Positions 24,826 to 34,618 of a DNA stretch of 64,000 nt are shown here, in pieces. Origin of the DNA: Paenibacillus etheri (GTDB taxonomy: Bacteria; Bacillota; Bacilli; Paenibacillales; Paenibacillaceae); NCBI RefSeq assembly GCF_001012825.1, contig NZ_LCZJ02000026.1, forward strand, positions 160,761 to 224,760, given 5' to 3'. Position 1 is the stretch's first letter. The number at the start of each line of letters is the position of its first letter. Made by a program: the position numbers and the translations under genes. The notes beneath the pieces are model-generated. The model saw nothing but the letters and a program-made list of their open reading frames with translations, made no database searches and was not told the DNA's origin.

Positions 24826-26613
24826 TTATTTCAATCTCGACGATTCCATCTTGCGCACCGACTCTATCTCGCCCAGCAATGCTTCTCTAAGCTCAGCAGG
24901 CAGTAGAAAGTCAAAATCACAACCAAGGTTCGCCTGAAGCACCCGCTCATGAAATAGCAAGCCATAACCCCTGTCGTAGTGCGGCTTGGGCGCTTGCCAT
25001 GAGAGCCTTCGTCTTGCCAATTCCTCATCCGACACCTTCAGCTCTAAGCGCCTCGCGGAAATATCCAACTCAATTTCGTCGCCATCCTGCACAAGAGCCA
25101 GCGTTCCACCGATAGCCGCTTCCGGAGCCGCATGTACTATCAATGCACCATAGGAAGTACCGCTAATCCGCGCGTCAGAGATGCGGACCATGTCGCGTAT
25201 GCCCTGCTTTAGCAGCTTTTGCGGAATCGGAATTTGTCCGATCTCCGGCATCGCTGGAGCGCCCTTCGGTCCTGCGTTCTTAAGCACTAGCACACTGTTC
25301 TCATCCACAACCAGATCGGGATCATCGATCCGATCATTCAGATCGGCCGGGCTCTCGAACACTACTGCGCGTCCAATATGCTTTTTGAGATGAGCAGATA
25401 CAGCGGTTTGCTTAATCAGCGCCCCATCCGGCGCCAGATTCCCGCGCAATACGGCAATCCCGCCTTGGCTGTCCAGCGGCTCCTCCAAGGTACGAATCAC
25501 ATCTCTGTCCAGTGTTGCCGCCTGAACCAGATTTTCTGTAACCGTTCTGCCTGTTACAGTCAAGCAATCCCCGTGTAGCAGCGGCTCCAGTTCCTTCATC
25601 AGCGCGGGGACACCACCTGCCTCGAAATACTCCTCCATCTGATATTTGCCCGAAGGTCGCAGGTTCAAAATAAACGGCGTCCGGCTGCTGATCCGATCAA
25701 ATGTCTCCAGTGGCAGCTTCATCCCGAGCCGCTGGGAGATCGCTACTAGATGGATGATGGCGTTCGTCGAGCCGCCGCTCGCCATCGTAACTGTGATCGC
25801 ATTCTCTATCGCCGCTGCAGTCATGATGTCACGGGGACGAATGCCCAGGCGAACCAACTCTACGATCTGCTTTCCAGTTCGCTCAGACATATGTCTGCGT
25901 CTGCTATCCGGCGCCGGGATAGCCGCACAGCCCGGTAACGCCATGCCGATCGCTTCGGCGATCGAGGCCATCGTGCTGGCTGTGCCCATTACCATGCAGT
26001 GACCGTCACTTCGGCAAATTGCATTCTCTGCAACAGCCAGCTCATCGTCACTGATATTTCCGGCTTTATGCTCCAGCGTAAAGCCATAGCAATCTGTGCA
26101 TGCTCCAAGGCTACGGCCGCCCAATCGGCCATTTAGCATAGGACCACCTGTCAGCACAATGGCTGGGATATTGGCGCTAGCGGCTGCCATCAGCTGAGCG
26201 GGCACCGTTTTATCGCAACCCCCAAGCAGCACTACGCCATCAATAGGATGTCCTTTCATCATTTCTTCCGTATCCATCGCCATCAAATTACGCAGTAGCA
26301 TCGTTGTAGGCTTCACATAAGGCTCACCGATCGAGATCGTCGGGAATTCCATCGGCACTCCCCCTGCCTGCCAAACGCCGCGCTTCACATAATCCACCAA
26401 TTCATTAAAATGTGAATGGCATTTATTCAGCTCACTAAACGTGTTGCAAATGCCGATTACGGGCTTGCGAAGATCTTCTTCCGTGTATCCCATAGACTTC
26501 GTGAAGGAACGATGGATAAATCCCCATAAATCTTTTTCCTGAAAATAAGCCTCACTCTTCAACCTGCCACCGGATTCAGCTACGCTCTCCTCACTGACCC
26601 TGCACTCCGCCAT
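24826..26613 (-). CDS. IlvD/Edd family sugar-acid dehydratase
   Basis: A 595-residue Fe-S dependent dehydratase. The cluster cysteines are visible in [26 protein letters not shown] and GACTDCYGF. The [30 protein letters not shown] and [13 protein letters not shown] blocks are typical. The last two, with the HVAPEA-like IVHAAPEA, place it with sugar-acid dehydratases (arabonate/xylonate/fuconate type) rather than the valine-pathway IlvD. It would dehydrate an aldonate to a 2-keto-3-deoxy acid. ATG behind AAGGAG. It is the last of the contiguous catabolic series before the repeat spacer. Confidence 0.9.
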   Translation of the reverse strand: MAECRVSEESVAESGGRLKSEAYFQEKDLWGFIHRSFTKSMGYTEEDLRKPVIGICNTFSELNKCHSHFNELVDYVKRGVWQAGGVPMEFPTISIGEPYVKPTTMLLRNLMAMDTEEMMKGHPIDGVVLLGGCDKTVPAQLMAAASANIPAIVLTGGPMLNGRLGGRSLGACTDCYGFTLEHKAGNISDDELAVAENAICRSDGHCMVMGTASTMASIAEAIGMALPGCAAIPAPDSRRRHMSERTGKQIVELVRLGIRPRDIMTAAAIENAITVTMASGGSTNAIIHLVAISQRLGMKLPLETFDRISSRTPFILNLRPSGKYQMEEYFEAGGVPALMKELEPLLHGDCLTVTGRTVTENLVQAATLDRDVIRTLEEPLDSQGGIAVLRGNLAPDGALIKQTAVSAHLKKHIGRAVVFESPADLNDRIDDPDLVVDENSVLVLKNAGPKGAPAMPEIGQIPIPQKLLKQGIRDMVRISDARISGTSYGALIVHAAPEAAIGGTLALVQDGDEIELDISARRLELKVSDEELARRRLSWQAPKPHYDRGYGLLFHERVLQANLGCDFDFLLPAELREALLGEIESVRKMESSRLK

Positions 26614-26662
26614 GACTCCAACTCCTTTTAACTACCTCACTTATAGACCAAGCATAAATGTC

Positions 26663-27505
26663 TCAGACAAACCCGAGAATTTCCGGTGTTATACGATGTA
26701 TTATGTTCTCGATAAATTTCTGCGGTATGTGCGGAAGCTTCGTTCCCTCCACTAGAGCATTGATTTGATACAGAGCATCTAGCATCTTTTGTGTCCCAAA
26801 AAACGGATAATCCGACCCAAACAGTATTTTATCTTGTACCCCGTATTCCATCGCAGATACCAGTGCATTGTAGAACTGCCAAGGTCTGCTTCCTAACGCT
26901 GAAACGTCCATATATAGGTTAGGATGCTTGCGCACCAGTGAAATACATTCATCAATCCAGGGATGGCCCATATGTGCCACAATCATCTTCAGCTTCGGAA
27001 AAGAACGGGCAATCGGATCAAGCATCGCCGGTCTTGAAGCATCCAAATAACCCTCCGGCACAAAAGAGGTTCCCTGATGCCAAAGTATAGGTACATCCAG
27101 TTGTTCTGCTTTGGCATAGAGGGCATAATGCTTGGGATCATCTGGGTAAAAATTCTGATAGATAGGCGCAAGCTTCAGCCCTTTTAATCCCATCTCACGG
27201 ATCGCAGTCTCAAATTCAGCAACACAATCCAGATGATTCGGATCTACACTCGCAAAACCGAATAATCGATCTGGATCCGTGCGACAGTAATCAGCGACAT
27301 ACGCATTGGGGACAACAAGTCCCGTTGCATGCGCAGCCATAGCCAGTACGATAGCACCAGAGAAGCCTTCCAAATTACGACGATGCTGCTCGGGGGTTGC
27401 TTCGATATGCATATCCGGCCCCCAAGCTCGTTTGATCGCCTCATCCGTAGGTCCTGAAACCATTCCCGGTCCAAACAAATGGGTATGACAATCGAAGATC
27501 ATCAT
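26663..27505 (-). CDS. Amidohydrolase-2 family protein
   Basis: A 280-residue TIM-barrel metal enzyme. The metal motif FDCHTHLFGPG is at the N-terminus. KLAPIYQNF, WHQGTS, KMIVAHMGHPW and the terminal acidic motif ILFGSDYPFFG follow. The family includes L-fuconolactonase-type lactonases, 4-sulfomuconolactone hydrolase and ACMSD-type decarboxylases. Beside an SMP-30 lactonase and a sugar-acid dehydratase, a lactone-opening or decarboxylating role is plausible but unproven. ATG behind AGGAGG. Gaps of ten and about fifty bases to the neighbours indicate one transcript. Confidence 0.85.
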   Translation of the reverse strand: MMIFDCHTHLFGPGMVSGPTDEAIKRAWGPDMHIEATPEQHRRNLEGFSGAIVLAMAAHATGLVVPNAYVADYCRTDPDRLFGFASVDPNHLDCVAEFETAIREMGLKGLKLAPIYQNFYPDDPKHYALYAKAEQLDVPILWHQGTSFVPEGYLDASRPAMLDPIARSFPKLKMIVAHMGHPWIDECISLVRKHPNLYMDVSALGSRPWQFYNALVSAMEYGVQDKILFGSDYPFFGTQKMLDALYQINALVEGTKLPHIPQKFIENIIHRITPEILGFV

Positions 27506-27514
27506 TACTCCCTC

Positions 27515-28423
27515 CTATTCGTTAACCATCGTATTTGTAATGGCACCAAGCTTCTCTATCTGCACCGTGACCACATCACCAGCTTGCAAATAGACCTGGT
27601 TCTCTGGAGGGTAACCCATCACTACGCCTTCTGGTGTTCCAGTCAAAATCATATCCCCCGGCGAAAGCGTCATGCATTGGGAAACATAACTGACAATCTG
27701 CTTGCAATTAAAAATCATATCCGAAGTGTTGGAGTCCTGACGTAGTTCACCGTTCACTGTGCACTGAATATCGAGCTGATTGGGATCACCCACCTCATCC
27801 GCAGTGACTAAGTAAGGCCCAATGGGTGAAAATTTATCGCAAGACTTTCCCGCTAGCCATTGACTCGTCCGCATCTGTAAATCACGCGCCGACAGATCAT
27901 TAGCTGTACAATACCCGAAGACATAATCCAGCGCATCTTCCTCAGTCACATATTTCGCGGTCCGGCCGATGACGATGCCAAGCTCTGCCTCGTAGTCCAC
28001 CTTCTGACTGGTCCGCGGAAGCGGGACCTCTGAGCCATGTCCGGTTAACGTATTATTAAATTTGTTGAACAGGATGGGATACTCGGGAATGGCCATTCCT
28101 GTCTCTTCCGCATGCCGGCGGTAATTCAAGCCAATACAAATGATTTTGCCAGGATCAGTAACACAGGAACCGAAAGTCAAATCTTCTTCCTGCTTCAGCC
28201 AAGATGGATTCACTTCTCCAACAGGCAACTCATTCACAAAAACCCTCAGTTGGTTAAACGCATCCTTCCCACCCTCAAGCAATTGCCTAACAGTTACTGG
28301 AACCTCCATCCGACCCGTCCGAGTGGATAATGCAGTCAGTGCCGCCTCAATATCCACCACACCACGGTCGGTTAGAATGCCCATATGAGCCTCCTCTTTT
28401 TGCAAAAAGTTAATTAGCTTCAT
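27515..28423 (-). CDS. Fumarylacetoacetate hydrolase (FAH) family protein
   Basis: A 302-residue FAH-fold protein. CIGLNYRRHAEETG, VDYEAELGIVIGR (metal-binding Glu pair), GYCTANDLSARDLQ and MILTGTPEGVVMGY are the hallmark blocks. In non-phosphorylative sugar pathways, FAH members hydrolyse 2,4-diketo-3-deoxy acids to pyruvate plus a hydroxy acid. This fits with the dehydratase and SDRs here. Other family reactions (isomerase, decarboxylase) are possible. ATG follows GGAGAG by six bases. Confidence 0.9.
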   Translation of the reverse strand: MKLINFLQKEEAHMGILTDRGVVDIEAALTALSTRTGRMEVPVTVRQLLEGGKDAFNQLRVFVNELPVGEVNPSWLKQEEDLTFGSCVTDPGKIICIGLNYRRHAEETGMAIPEYPILFNKFNNTLTGHGSEVPLPRTSQKVDYEAELGIVIGRTAKYVTEEDALDYVFGYCTANDLSARDLQMRTSQWLAGKSCDKFSPIGPYLVTADEVGDPNQLDIQCTVNGELRQDSNTSDMIFNCKQIVSYVSQCMTLSPGDMILTGTPEGVVMGYPPENQVYLQAGDVVTVQIEKLGAITNTMVNE

Positions 28424-28441
28424 AGATAACTCTCCTTCACT

Positions 28442-29212
28442 TTATGCATTTTTGCCGAAGACAAGGCCACCATCCACGTATAACGGTGAACCCATCACAA
28501 ACTCGGACTCATCGGAAGCTAGAAATAGTGCGGCTCGTGCTACATCCTCTGGTTTGCCAAGCTTACCGCTAAGCTGTCTACGCTTAATGGCCGCAACCGA
28601 GGCCTCTGGATCCAGAGACGCCTTCAAATAACCTTCCACAAACGGAGTCATAATCGTACCGGGCAGCAGCGCATTTACACGAATGCCGTATGGTGCATAA
28701 TCTACTTGCATCGCCTTTGTTAAAGATAGAACTGCGCCCTTAGAAGCACTGTAGGAAGCTCGCTCTGCAACTCCGATTTCAGCGATGCCAGAGGACATAT
28801 TAATAATAGAACCCTTCTTGCTCTTCATCATATAAGGGAGGACAGCCTTGCAGGTTAAAAACACACCTGTCACATTAACCCGCATAACCCTCTCCCACAA
28901 TTCCTTAGCAACCTCGTGCACTGCACCTACGCCACTGATCCCCGCATTATTAAAAAGTACATCGATTCGGCCAAAAGCATGAATTACCTGATCAGCCATT
29001 GCAGTAGTACTGCTAGCATCGGTAACATCACAAAGGATGAATAGCGCATTCCCACCCGATGCCTCTATTTCAGTGGCAGCTGCTTTTCCTGAATCCTCTT
29101 GGACATCGGCAATGACTACCGTCGCTCCTTCTGAAGCGAATAATGCGGCCGTACTTTTTCCAATTCCCGAGCCAGCTCCGGTGATAATGACGATCTTATC
29201 TTTGAGTCGCAT
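28442..29212 (-). CDS. Short-chain dehydrogenase (SDR)
   Basis: A 256-residue classical SDR with TGAGSGIGKS (cofactor), CDVTD, NNAGISG, the Ser in INMSSG, YSASK (catalytic Tyr/Lys) and a DGG C-terminus. VIADVQED after strand 2 suggests NAD preference (acidic residue). The likely job is oxidation of a keto-deoxy sugar acid before the FAH enzyme, as in the L-fucose/L-rhamnose routes (inference from context). Eighteen bases separate it from the FAH gene. Confidence 0.92.
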   Translation of the reverse strand: MRLKDKIVIITGAGSGIGKSTAALFASEGATVVIADVQEDSGKAAATEIEASGGNALFILCDVTDASSTTAMADQVIHAFGRIDVLFNNAGISGVGAVHEVAKELWERVMRVNVTGVFLTCKAVLPYMMKSKKGSIINMSSGIAEIGVAERASYSASKGAVLSLTKAMQVDYAPYGIRVNALLPGTIMTPFVEGYLKASLDPEASVAAIKRRQLSGKLGKPEDVARAALFLASDESEFVMGSPLYVDGGLVFGKNA

Positions 29213-29229
29213 CGCTTTGCCTCCTCATC

Positions 29230-30123
29230 CTACTCCTTAGCTTGAAAGTTTCCGGGCAACAGACCACTCACCCCTGGCTTAGTCATAAACAATCCGCCAG
29301 CAAACGGATAATCACGCAACTCCTTTTCGTGCATCCCTATCCTTGCAGTTGTAATGTAGAGTTCGGTTAGATCACTGCCTCCAAAAGTACATGAAGTCAC
29401 GAGAGGTGCTGGAACTCGAATGATCCCAAGCTGTTCACCCGTCTCCGGGTTCCATCGTGATACACAGCCGCCGCCCCAATGAGCAACCCAAAGCATGCCT
29501 TCACCATCTATCGTCATTCCATCTGGATATCCAGTAGTTGTAGGGATTTGGAACGCCATTCTCCGGTTACTGATCTTTCCGGATTCTTCCTCGTAATCAA
29601 AAACATCCACCTGCCTAGTCGGCGTATCAATGTAATACATCTTGCTTCGCGTATAGTCCCAAGCCATTCCGTTCGAACAGCCGATGCCCGATAACATTTG
29701 GCGAGTGAAGCCACCAGGCTCCACAACATAGAAGCCTCCGGAATCCGGCTCTTCATCGTTCAAGCTTATCGTTCCCACCCACAGCCGGCCTTGTCGATCA
29801 CATTTGGCATCATTCAATCGGTTGAGGGGCAGCTCCGCTTCTATTGAAGTTAGCTGAACAGGAGAATCCCCCGCTTGAGAGAGATAGACTCCATCCTCCA
29901 TAGCCAATGCAAGTCCTCCCGAAGTAGTTGGAATCACTGCGCTGATCATCCGGTCGAATGAGCGGACTATTTCATTACCCGTGATCCGGTTGTATATTCT
30001 AAGCTTTCTTCTCGTAACATCCACCCAGTACAATAGTTCGGATTCGGCATCCCAATGCGGTCCTTCACCAAGCTCAGCCTGAGCATCAATCATCAATTCT
30101 GCCTGAATTTCTGTAATTTCCAA
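29230..30123 (-). CDS. SMP-30/gluconolactonase family lactonase
   Basis: A 297-residue six-bladed beta-propeller. The metal ligands are in AELGEGPHWD (Glu), NRLNDAKCD (Asn) and GYPDGMTID (Asp). It hydrolyses an aldonolactone to the sugar acid, the step between the dehydrogenase and the dehydratase. The start is ambiguous: a GTG at 30132 touches the Shine-Dalgarno, while TTG 30123 has eight bases of spacing, so I prefer the TTG. Cytosolic, no signal peptide. Confidence 0.9.
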   Translation of the reverse strand: MEITEIQAELMIDAQAELGEGPHWDAESELLYWVDVTRRKLRIYNRITGNEIVRSFDRMISAVIPTTSGGLALAMEDGVYLSQAGDSPVQLTSIEAELPLNRLNDAKCDRQGRLWVGTISLNDEEPDSGGFYVVEPGGFTRQMLSGIGCSNGMAWDYTRSKMYYIDTPTRQVDVFDYEEESGKISNRRMAFQIPTTTGYPDGMTIDGEGMLWVAHWGGGCVSRWNPETGEQLGIIRVPAPLVTSCTFGGSDLTELYITTARIGMHEKELRDYPFAGGLFMTKPGVSGLLPGNFQAKE

Positions 30124-30146
30124 AACGTTCACTCCTTCTTCTATTT

Positions 30147-30908
30147 TTACAGCTCACTACCATTAGCCAAATGTCCACCATCCACACGAATGGTTTCTCC
30201 TGTTACATAGGAGGCTTCATCAGAAGCCAGAAAAAGAAATACATTGGCGGCTTCCCTTATGGTTGCCGCCCGCTTCATCGGTGTATGCTCCGAGTACGCT
30301 GGGAGCTTCGAAGCTTCGCGCAGCTTACGGTCAAGGGGCGTATCCACGAATCCCGGCGCCACAGCATTTACCCTGATCCCATAAGCCGCTAGCTCCACTG
30401 CCATCGATTCAGTTAGCAATATAACAGCAGCCTTAGAAGCATTGTAATGCGCAAGCTCCGAGCTTGCCGATAGACCATTTTTGGAGCTCATATTAATAAT
30501 GGCCCCTCCGCCACCCTGAGAAATCATTTCCCTAGCTGCTAGCTGACCGATTAAATAAACAGCCCTTACATTGATATCAAATACTGCATTCCAGTGCTCC
30601 ACCGAGATATCGAGAAAGTGTTCACGAAAGGCGATTCCGGCATTGTTCACTACAATATCTATCCCACCGAACCTTTCAAAGGCCCGGGCAACAGATTGTT
30701 CCAGTTGTGCCGCATCACGAAGATCACATACCTCCACTGCAGCTTTTCCACCATAATCCTTCAAGGTGTCCAGTACAGTAAGAAGCTCACCCTCACTTCG
30801 GTCCAGCAGAACCACCAGAGCGCCTTCTTCCAGAAATCGAAGGGCGATTCCCAGTCCAATTCCTCTCGCTGCACCTGTGACCAGCGCTCTTTTGCCAGCC
30901 AGCCTCAT
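30147..30908 (-). CDS. Short-chain dehydrogenase (SDR)
   Basis: A 253-residue classical SDR: TGAARGIGLG, NNAGIAF, INMSSKNG, YNASK, and the VDTPLDRKL and DGGHLANG end. VVLLDRSEGE after the second strand points to NAD. It could be the first sugar dehydrogenase of the route, while the other SDR acts on the keto acid; the order is a guess. ATG 30908 is chosen because it lies eight bases after AAGGAG; the GTG at 30917 abuts it. Confidence 0.92.
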   Translation of the reverse strand: MRLAGKRALVTGAARGIGLGIALRFLEEGALVVLLDRSEGELLTVLDTLKDYGGKAAVEVCDLRDAAQLEQSVARAFERFGGIDIVVNNAGIAFREHFLDISVEHWNAVFDINVRAVYLIGQLAAREMISQGGGGAIINMSSKNGLSASSELAHYNASKAAVILLTESMAVELAAYGIRVNAVAPGFVDTPLDRKLREASKLPAYSEHTPMKRAATIREAANVFLFLASDEASYVTGETIRVDGGHLANGSEL

Positions 30909-30932
30909 GTTCATCACTCCTTCGGCTCCTGA

Positions 30933-31589
30933 TCAGAGCACCCCGTATTTATCGTAGACCTGCCGCAAGGTATATCCTTCAAGCAGTTCATCCCGTGTAT
31001 GATTCTCACGAGTCACTTTATCCATGGCCAATTGGAATACTTCATCGATAATTGCGCCCGGAATTACAACGATACCATCACGATCACCAAAGATTACATC
31101 TCCGGGATGGACCATGACGCCACCGCATAGCACCGGAATGTCATAGTCGATAACAATCCCCCGCCCTTGAGAATCAACAGGTTTGGTCCCGGTAGCAAAG
31201 ACAGGAAAACCAAGCTCCAGAATTTTAGCAGTATCACGGATTAGTCCATCTACAATCGCTCCGCGGCCGCCTCTCATTTTGGAAGCCGTAGACAATAGCT
31301 CTCCCCACAGTCCGTTCTGCCTCGATTCATTCGTGCAGCCGATAACAATTTCACCGGGCTTGACGCTGTCCACCGCCTCAATCTCCTTCGTGTAAGGATC
31401 TTCCGGCAAATGATGAATATCCACAGACAGAATGGTCTTTGCTCTGCCGGCGACGATCCAGGCAGGATCTATAGGGTTAATATTTTCCCGCATCACCTGA
31501 TTTCGATAGCCCAATTGATCCAGCGTGTCAGAGATTACTGCGGAGTAGAGCTTTTCACACATGTTGTCGAACAATTCCTGATCCTTCAT
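30933..31589 (-). CDS. RraA/HMG-aldolase family protein
   Basis: A 218-residue protein of the RraA-like fold. AVISDTLDQLGYR and the active loop GGRGAIVDGLIRD (Arg-Asp at the end) match the catalytic RraA-like aldolases/decarboxylases (4-hydroxy-4-methyl-2-oxoglutarate or oxaloacetate) rather than the RNase E inhibitor, which Firmicutes without RNase E would not need. GDRDGIVVIP follows. In this locus it may act on a keto acid product. The start at 31589 is the better spaced; ATG 31601 touches the Shine-Dalgarno. Confidence 0.85.
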   Translation of the reverse strand: MKDQELFDNMCEKLYSAVISDTLDQLGYRNQVMRENINPIDPAWIVAGRAKTILSVDIHHLPEDPYTKEIEAVDSVKPGEIVIGCTNESRQNGLWGELLSTASKMRGGRGAIVDGLIRDTAKILELGFPVFATGTKPVDSQGRGIVIDYDIPVLCGGVMVHPGDVIFGDRDGIVVIPGAIIDEVFQLAMDKVTRENHTRDELLEGYTLRQVYDKYGVL

Positions 31590-31631
31590 AGGCGGTTCCA
31601 TCCTCCTTAAAGTTAGGTGTTTACAGCATCC

Positions 31632-32636
31632 TCATTTATTTAAACGCACCGGTTGGCCAGCATGAACAGATTGATAAGCGGTAAGTGCAACCTCTGTGGA
31701 TCGGAGTCCATCTATTCCCGAAATCGGTACCTCCACCCCTTCTATAAGCGCCTGTACAAAAGCCTTCAGCATCAGTTCATTCATATCATCACCCCAGAAG
31801 GACCTGCTCCCTTTACCTGATACCCTTCCGTATACATTGTTTTTTTGATTAAAAGCATCAATGGAGATGACACCTTTAGTGCCAATGATTTCCACGGTCA
31901 CATCCCCCCATGTCGGGAAGCCGGGATTGCGTGACCAGCTCGGATCGAGCACACCGAACACACCATTCTCAAAAGTTACATGCACCATTCCAGCATCATC
32001 AATCATCCGCTTGCGCTCTGGATCAAACAAGGTATCCGCATAGGCATACACCTGTTCTACAGAAGAACCAGAGAACCAGTTCATCAGATCCATTACATGC
32101 ACAGTGTGATCTAGAACAGCACCGCCCCCCGATAGGGCTTCATCCGAGAACCATTTGGGTCCTGGAAAAGAACCTCTGTTCGTTCCTTTAAAAGCAATAA
32201 TTTCACCAATATCGCCGCGATCTAGCGCTTCCTTAGCCCGCACAACGGGAGTCAGGAAGCGGCAAGGAAAGGCTGTCATGAGTTGTACTCCTTCTTCAGA
32301 GCAAACCAAAATCATGCGTTGCATCTCTTCCACCGACAAACCTAGCGGCTTCTCGCACAGGACATGCTTGCCCGCCCGGGCCGAAGCGATGGCCAGCTCA
32401 CCATGATAGACATTCTCCGAGCAAATAATTACGGCATCTATATTCGCATCAGCCAGAAGTTCCTTATAGTCAGCATAATAGGGAATCGAATGATGTTTTG
32501 CGAGTGCTTCTGTTCGCTCCGGCACTTCGTCAGCAATTCCACCGACCGTCACTTCAGACATGTGCAGTAAACTCGCCAAATAGTCAAAAGCATGCGCATG
32601 CGCGAAACTGATCATGCCAATATTTAAACGGCTCAC
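31632..32636 (-). CDS. Gfo/Idh/MocA oxidoreductase (third in series)
   Basis: A 334-residue NAD(P)-dependent sugar oxidoreductase. The N-terminus reads IGMISFAHAHAFDYL, so the usual GxGxxG is altered to an S-F-A-H-A-H form found in some subfamilies. CEKPLGLSVEE contains the catalytic Lys, and GGAVLDHTVHVMDLMNW the His/Asp pair. The start GTG overlaps the stop of the preceding gene (GTGA), showing coupling. Such enzymes oxidise ring hydroxyls of sugars or inositols; the substrate is unknown. Confidence 0.9.
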   Translation of the reverse strand: MSRLNIGMISFAHAHAFDYLASLLHMSEVTVGGIADEVPERTEALAKHHSIPYYADYKELLADANIDAVIICSENVYHGELAIASARAGKHVLCEKPLGLSVEEMQRMILVCSEEGVQLMTAFPCRFLTPVVRAKEALDRGDIGEIIAFKGTNRGSFPGPKWFSDEALSGGGAVLDHTVHVMDLMNWFSGSSVEQVYAYADTLFDPERKRMIDDAGMVHVTFENGVFGVLDPSWSRNPGFPTWGDVTVEIIGTKGVISIDAFNQKNNVYGRVSGKGSRSFWGDDMNELMLKAFVQALIEGVEVPISGIDGLRSTEVALTAYQSVHAGQPVRLNK

Positions 32637-33634
32637 TCTATCTCCTCCTTCACTTCAAGCTTCACGGGTTGATGGGTCATTGCTGATTGCTGAGCCGCTT
32701 CAGCCCAGCGTACAGCTTCCAACGCATCCTGCGCAGTGACTATCGGCTCTTCCCCACTTATTAGACAGCTTAGAAAATGCTCCAGTTCCAAAAAATACGG
32801 ATCCTTCAGCAGCACACCCGAAGGCGTCTCCACAAATCCCGATGTAGAGCCCGTTGTAATCGACTTGCGAATATGCAGACTTTCGCCATCGCCAGTCCCG
32901 CCTGAGATGATTCCTTCGGCATCCGCATATTCAAAGGAGGAATGGAACGACCCGGGATACCCCCAAAATGCTTCAAGCTGTGCAATGGTTCCATTCTTAA
33001 ACCGGAAAGTGGCTGAGGCATAATTTATATCTTCCGACTGGTGCTGAAACGCATATACTTCACGGGCTTCACCAAAAGCCCCACGGATGTAATCAATATC
33101 ATGAATCATTAAATCCATAATGACGCCACCGCTAAGGAGTGGGTCTCGAAACCATTCTTGCACGTTTCCGGGATGCGAACCCGCCCGCTTAGCATGGTAT
33201 ATTCCGCCTTGATCACTGCCAAGCTGCTTTATTCCCTCCGCAAGCTGTCTGTAAGAAGGAAAGAAGCGAACGACATGGCCCACAAACAAACTCACACCGC
33301 GTTCGCTGCAGTAGCGAATAGCTTCTTCCGCTTCCTGCGAAGTGAGTGCGAGCGGCTTCTCACAGATTACATGCGCGCCATGATCTGCTGCAATCCGTAC
33401 CAGTGGTACATGTAAATAGGTCGGCACAGCAATACTGACTACCTCTGGCTTCACCTGCTCGAGCATCTCATGTACGGATATAAAATAGCTAACGCCCACT
33501 AAATTCCCCAGCACCTCAGCGGCCTTATCAACGATATCACATACGGCGACAAGCTCAGCTTCGGGCATGGACTTGTAACGGTCCGCATGAACAGTTCCCA
33601 TGCTGCCGCATCCGATTACTGCTGTCCTAATCAA
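32633..33634 (-). CDS. Gfo/Idh/MocA oxidoreductase (second in series)
   Basis: A 333-residue protein with a canonical N-terminal loop VIGCGSMGTVHADRY, CEKPLALT (catalytic Lys), and GGVIMDLMIHDIDYIRG. The long open frame extends upstream, but TTG 33634, eight bases after AAAGGAG, gives the natural N-terminus just before the first beta strand; the GTG at 33643 touches the Shine-Dalgarno. It overlaps the next gene by four bases. A redox partner role with its two neighbours is likely, for example reversible 3-oxidation of a sugar. Confidence 0.9.
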   Translation of the reverse strand: MIRTAVIGCGSMGTVHADRYKSMPEAELVAVCDIVDKAAEVLGNLVGVSYFISVHEMLEQVKPEVVSIAVPTYLHVPLVRIAADHGAHVICEKPLALTSQEAEEAIRYCSERGVSLFVGHVVRFFPSYRQLAEGIKQLGSDQGGIYHAKRAGSHPGNVQEWFRDPLLSGGVIMDLMIHDIDYIRGAFGEAREVYAFQHQSEDINYASATFRFKNGTIAQLEAFWGYPGSFHSSFEYADAEGIISGGTGDGESLHIRKSITTGSTSGFVETPSGVLLKDPYFLELEHFLSCLISGEEPIVTAQDALEAVRWAEAAQQSAMTHQPVKLEVKEEIE

Positions 33635-33665
33635 TTCACTCACTCCTTTCAGATTGCGCTTTCCT

Positions 33666-34571
33666 TTACAGACGAACATCAGCACCACTTACCCGACTTT
33701 CGTTGGCCGCTTCGATGAAGCGAATCAACTCAAGCGTTAGGGAAGGTCGTACCGGTGGATCGCCCCCTCGCGCCATAGCTATAGAGTTCTTCAGCAATTG
33801 CTGATGCCCTGCGCTGTAATTTGCTCCGAGCGCGTTAATTCCGTTACTCCCCCGTTCACGGTGCAATACGATATAGAAATCAGAACCGCCTGTTCGATTC
33901 CCGCGGATCGTCCCGATTCGCCCGTCCTTCCATTGGCCGACTACCCATTCTTGCGTATCGTTACGGACAGCACGTACTGAATAGCAACCTTCTCCAAGGG
34001 CGGCATATAACATCTCAGCAGCGTGTATGCCATACCAGAATAATCCCGGTTGTGTCGGCTGTAGATCGAGTGGTCCAGTGCAATCCGCACCTAGAATAGC
34101 ACCTGCACTTTCATCCCCTAAGAGGGCTACCAGCGGTCCACCGAAACGAAGCATAGAGCTGGAGAAAAATGGCGTTCCATACCTCTCCGCCAATTCCACA
34201 ATCACCTTCGCATCTTCAGAAGAAACCGCTAACGGTTTGTCAATAAATACCGGTTTCCCGTAAGGAGCCAGCACCGAAAACTGTTCCTTGTGCACTCTCC
34301 CATCTACAGAAGTCAGTAGAATCGCATGGGATCTCTCCGCAACTTCTTCTATAGAATCGAGCAGCTCAACACCATAGCGCTCCTGCAATTCACTGCTAAT
34401 CGGTTTCACACGTGAATAGCTTAGCTCGAAATCAGGAGAACCTCCCGGATAACCGCAGAGTAGCCTGCCACCCGGAATATATAGCGGATGGGATTCATCA
34501 TTTAACAGCGCCGCGAAAATCCTGCTATGTGAAGTGTCCATTCCTACCATACCTATCTGCATCTCTTCCAC
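33666..34571 (-). CDS. Gfo/Idh/MocA-like oxidoreductase (first in series)
   Basis: A 301-residue, slightly short member. The N-terminus GMVGMDTSHSRIFAALL lacks the Gly triad but fits the G-M-D-T-S-H subfamily. FIDKPLAVSSED keeps the catalytic Lys. YGIHAAEMLYAALGEG carries the conserved His. GTG start behind GAGGTG with eight bases. Three such proteins in a row is common in Paenibacillus sugar loci, where each probably acts on a different intermediate. No individual substrate can be assigned. Confidence 0.85.
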   Translation of the reverse strand: MEEMQIGMVGMDTSHSRIFAALLNDESHPLYIPGGRLLCGYPGGSPDFELSYSRVKPISSELQERYGVELLDSIEEVAERSHAILLTSVDGRVHKEQFSVLAPYGKPVFIDKPLAVSSEDAKVIVELAERYGTPFFSSSMLRFGGPLVALLGDESAGAILGADCTGPLDLQPTQPGLFWYGIHAAEMLYAALGEGCYSVRAVRNDTQEWVVGQWKDGRIGTIRGNRTGGSDFYIVLHRERGSNGINALGANYSAGHQQLLKNSIAMARGGDPPVRPSLTLELIRFIEAANESRVSGADVRL

Positions 34572-34618
34572 TTCAACAACACCTCTTATTCGGTTGACAA
34601 CCCCATGGAGTAATCCAC

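Noticed and set aside
30933-31589. RNase E inhibitor RraA
   Set aside because: The active-site loop ends in DGLIRD as in RraA-like aldolases/decarboxylases, and the metabolic context favours an enzyme.
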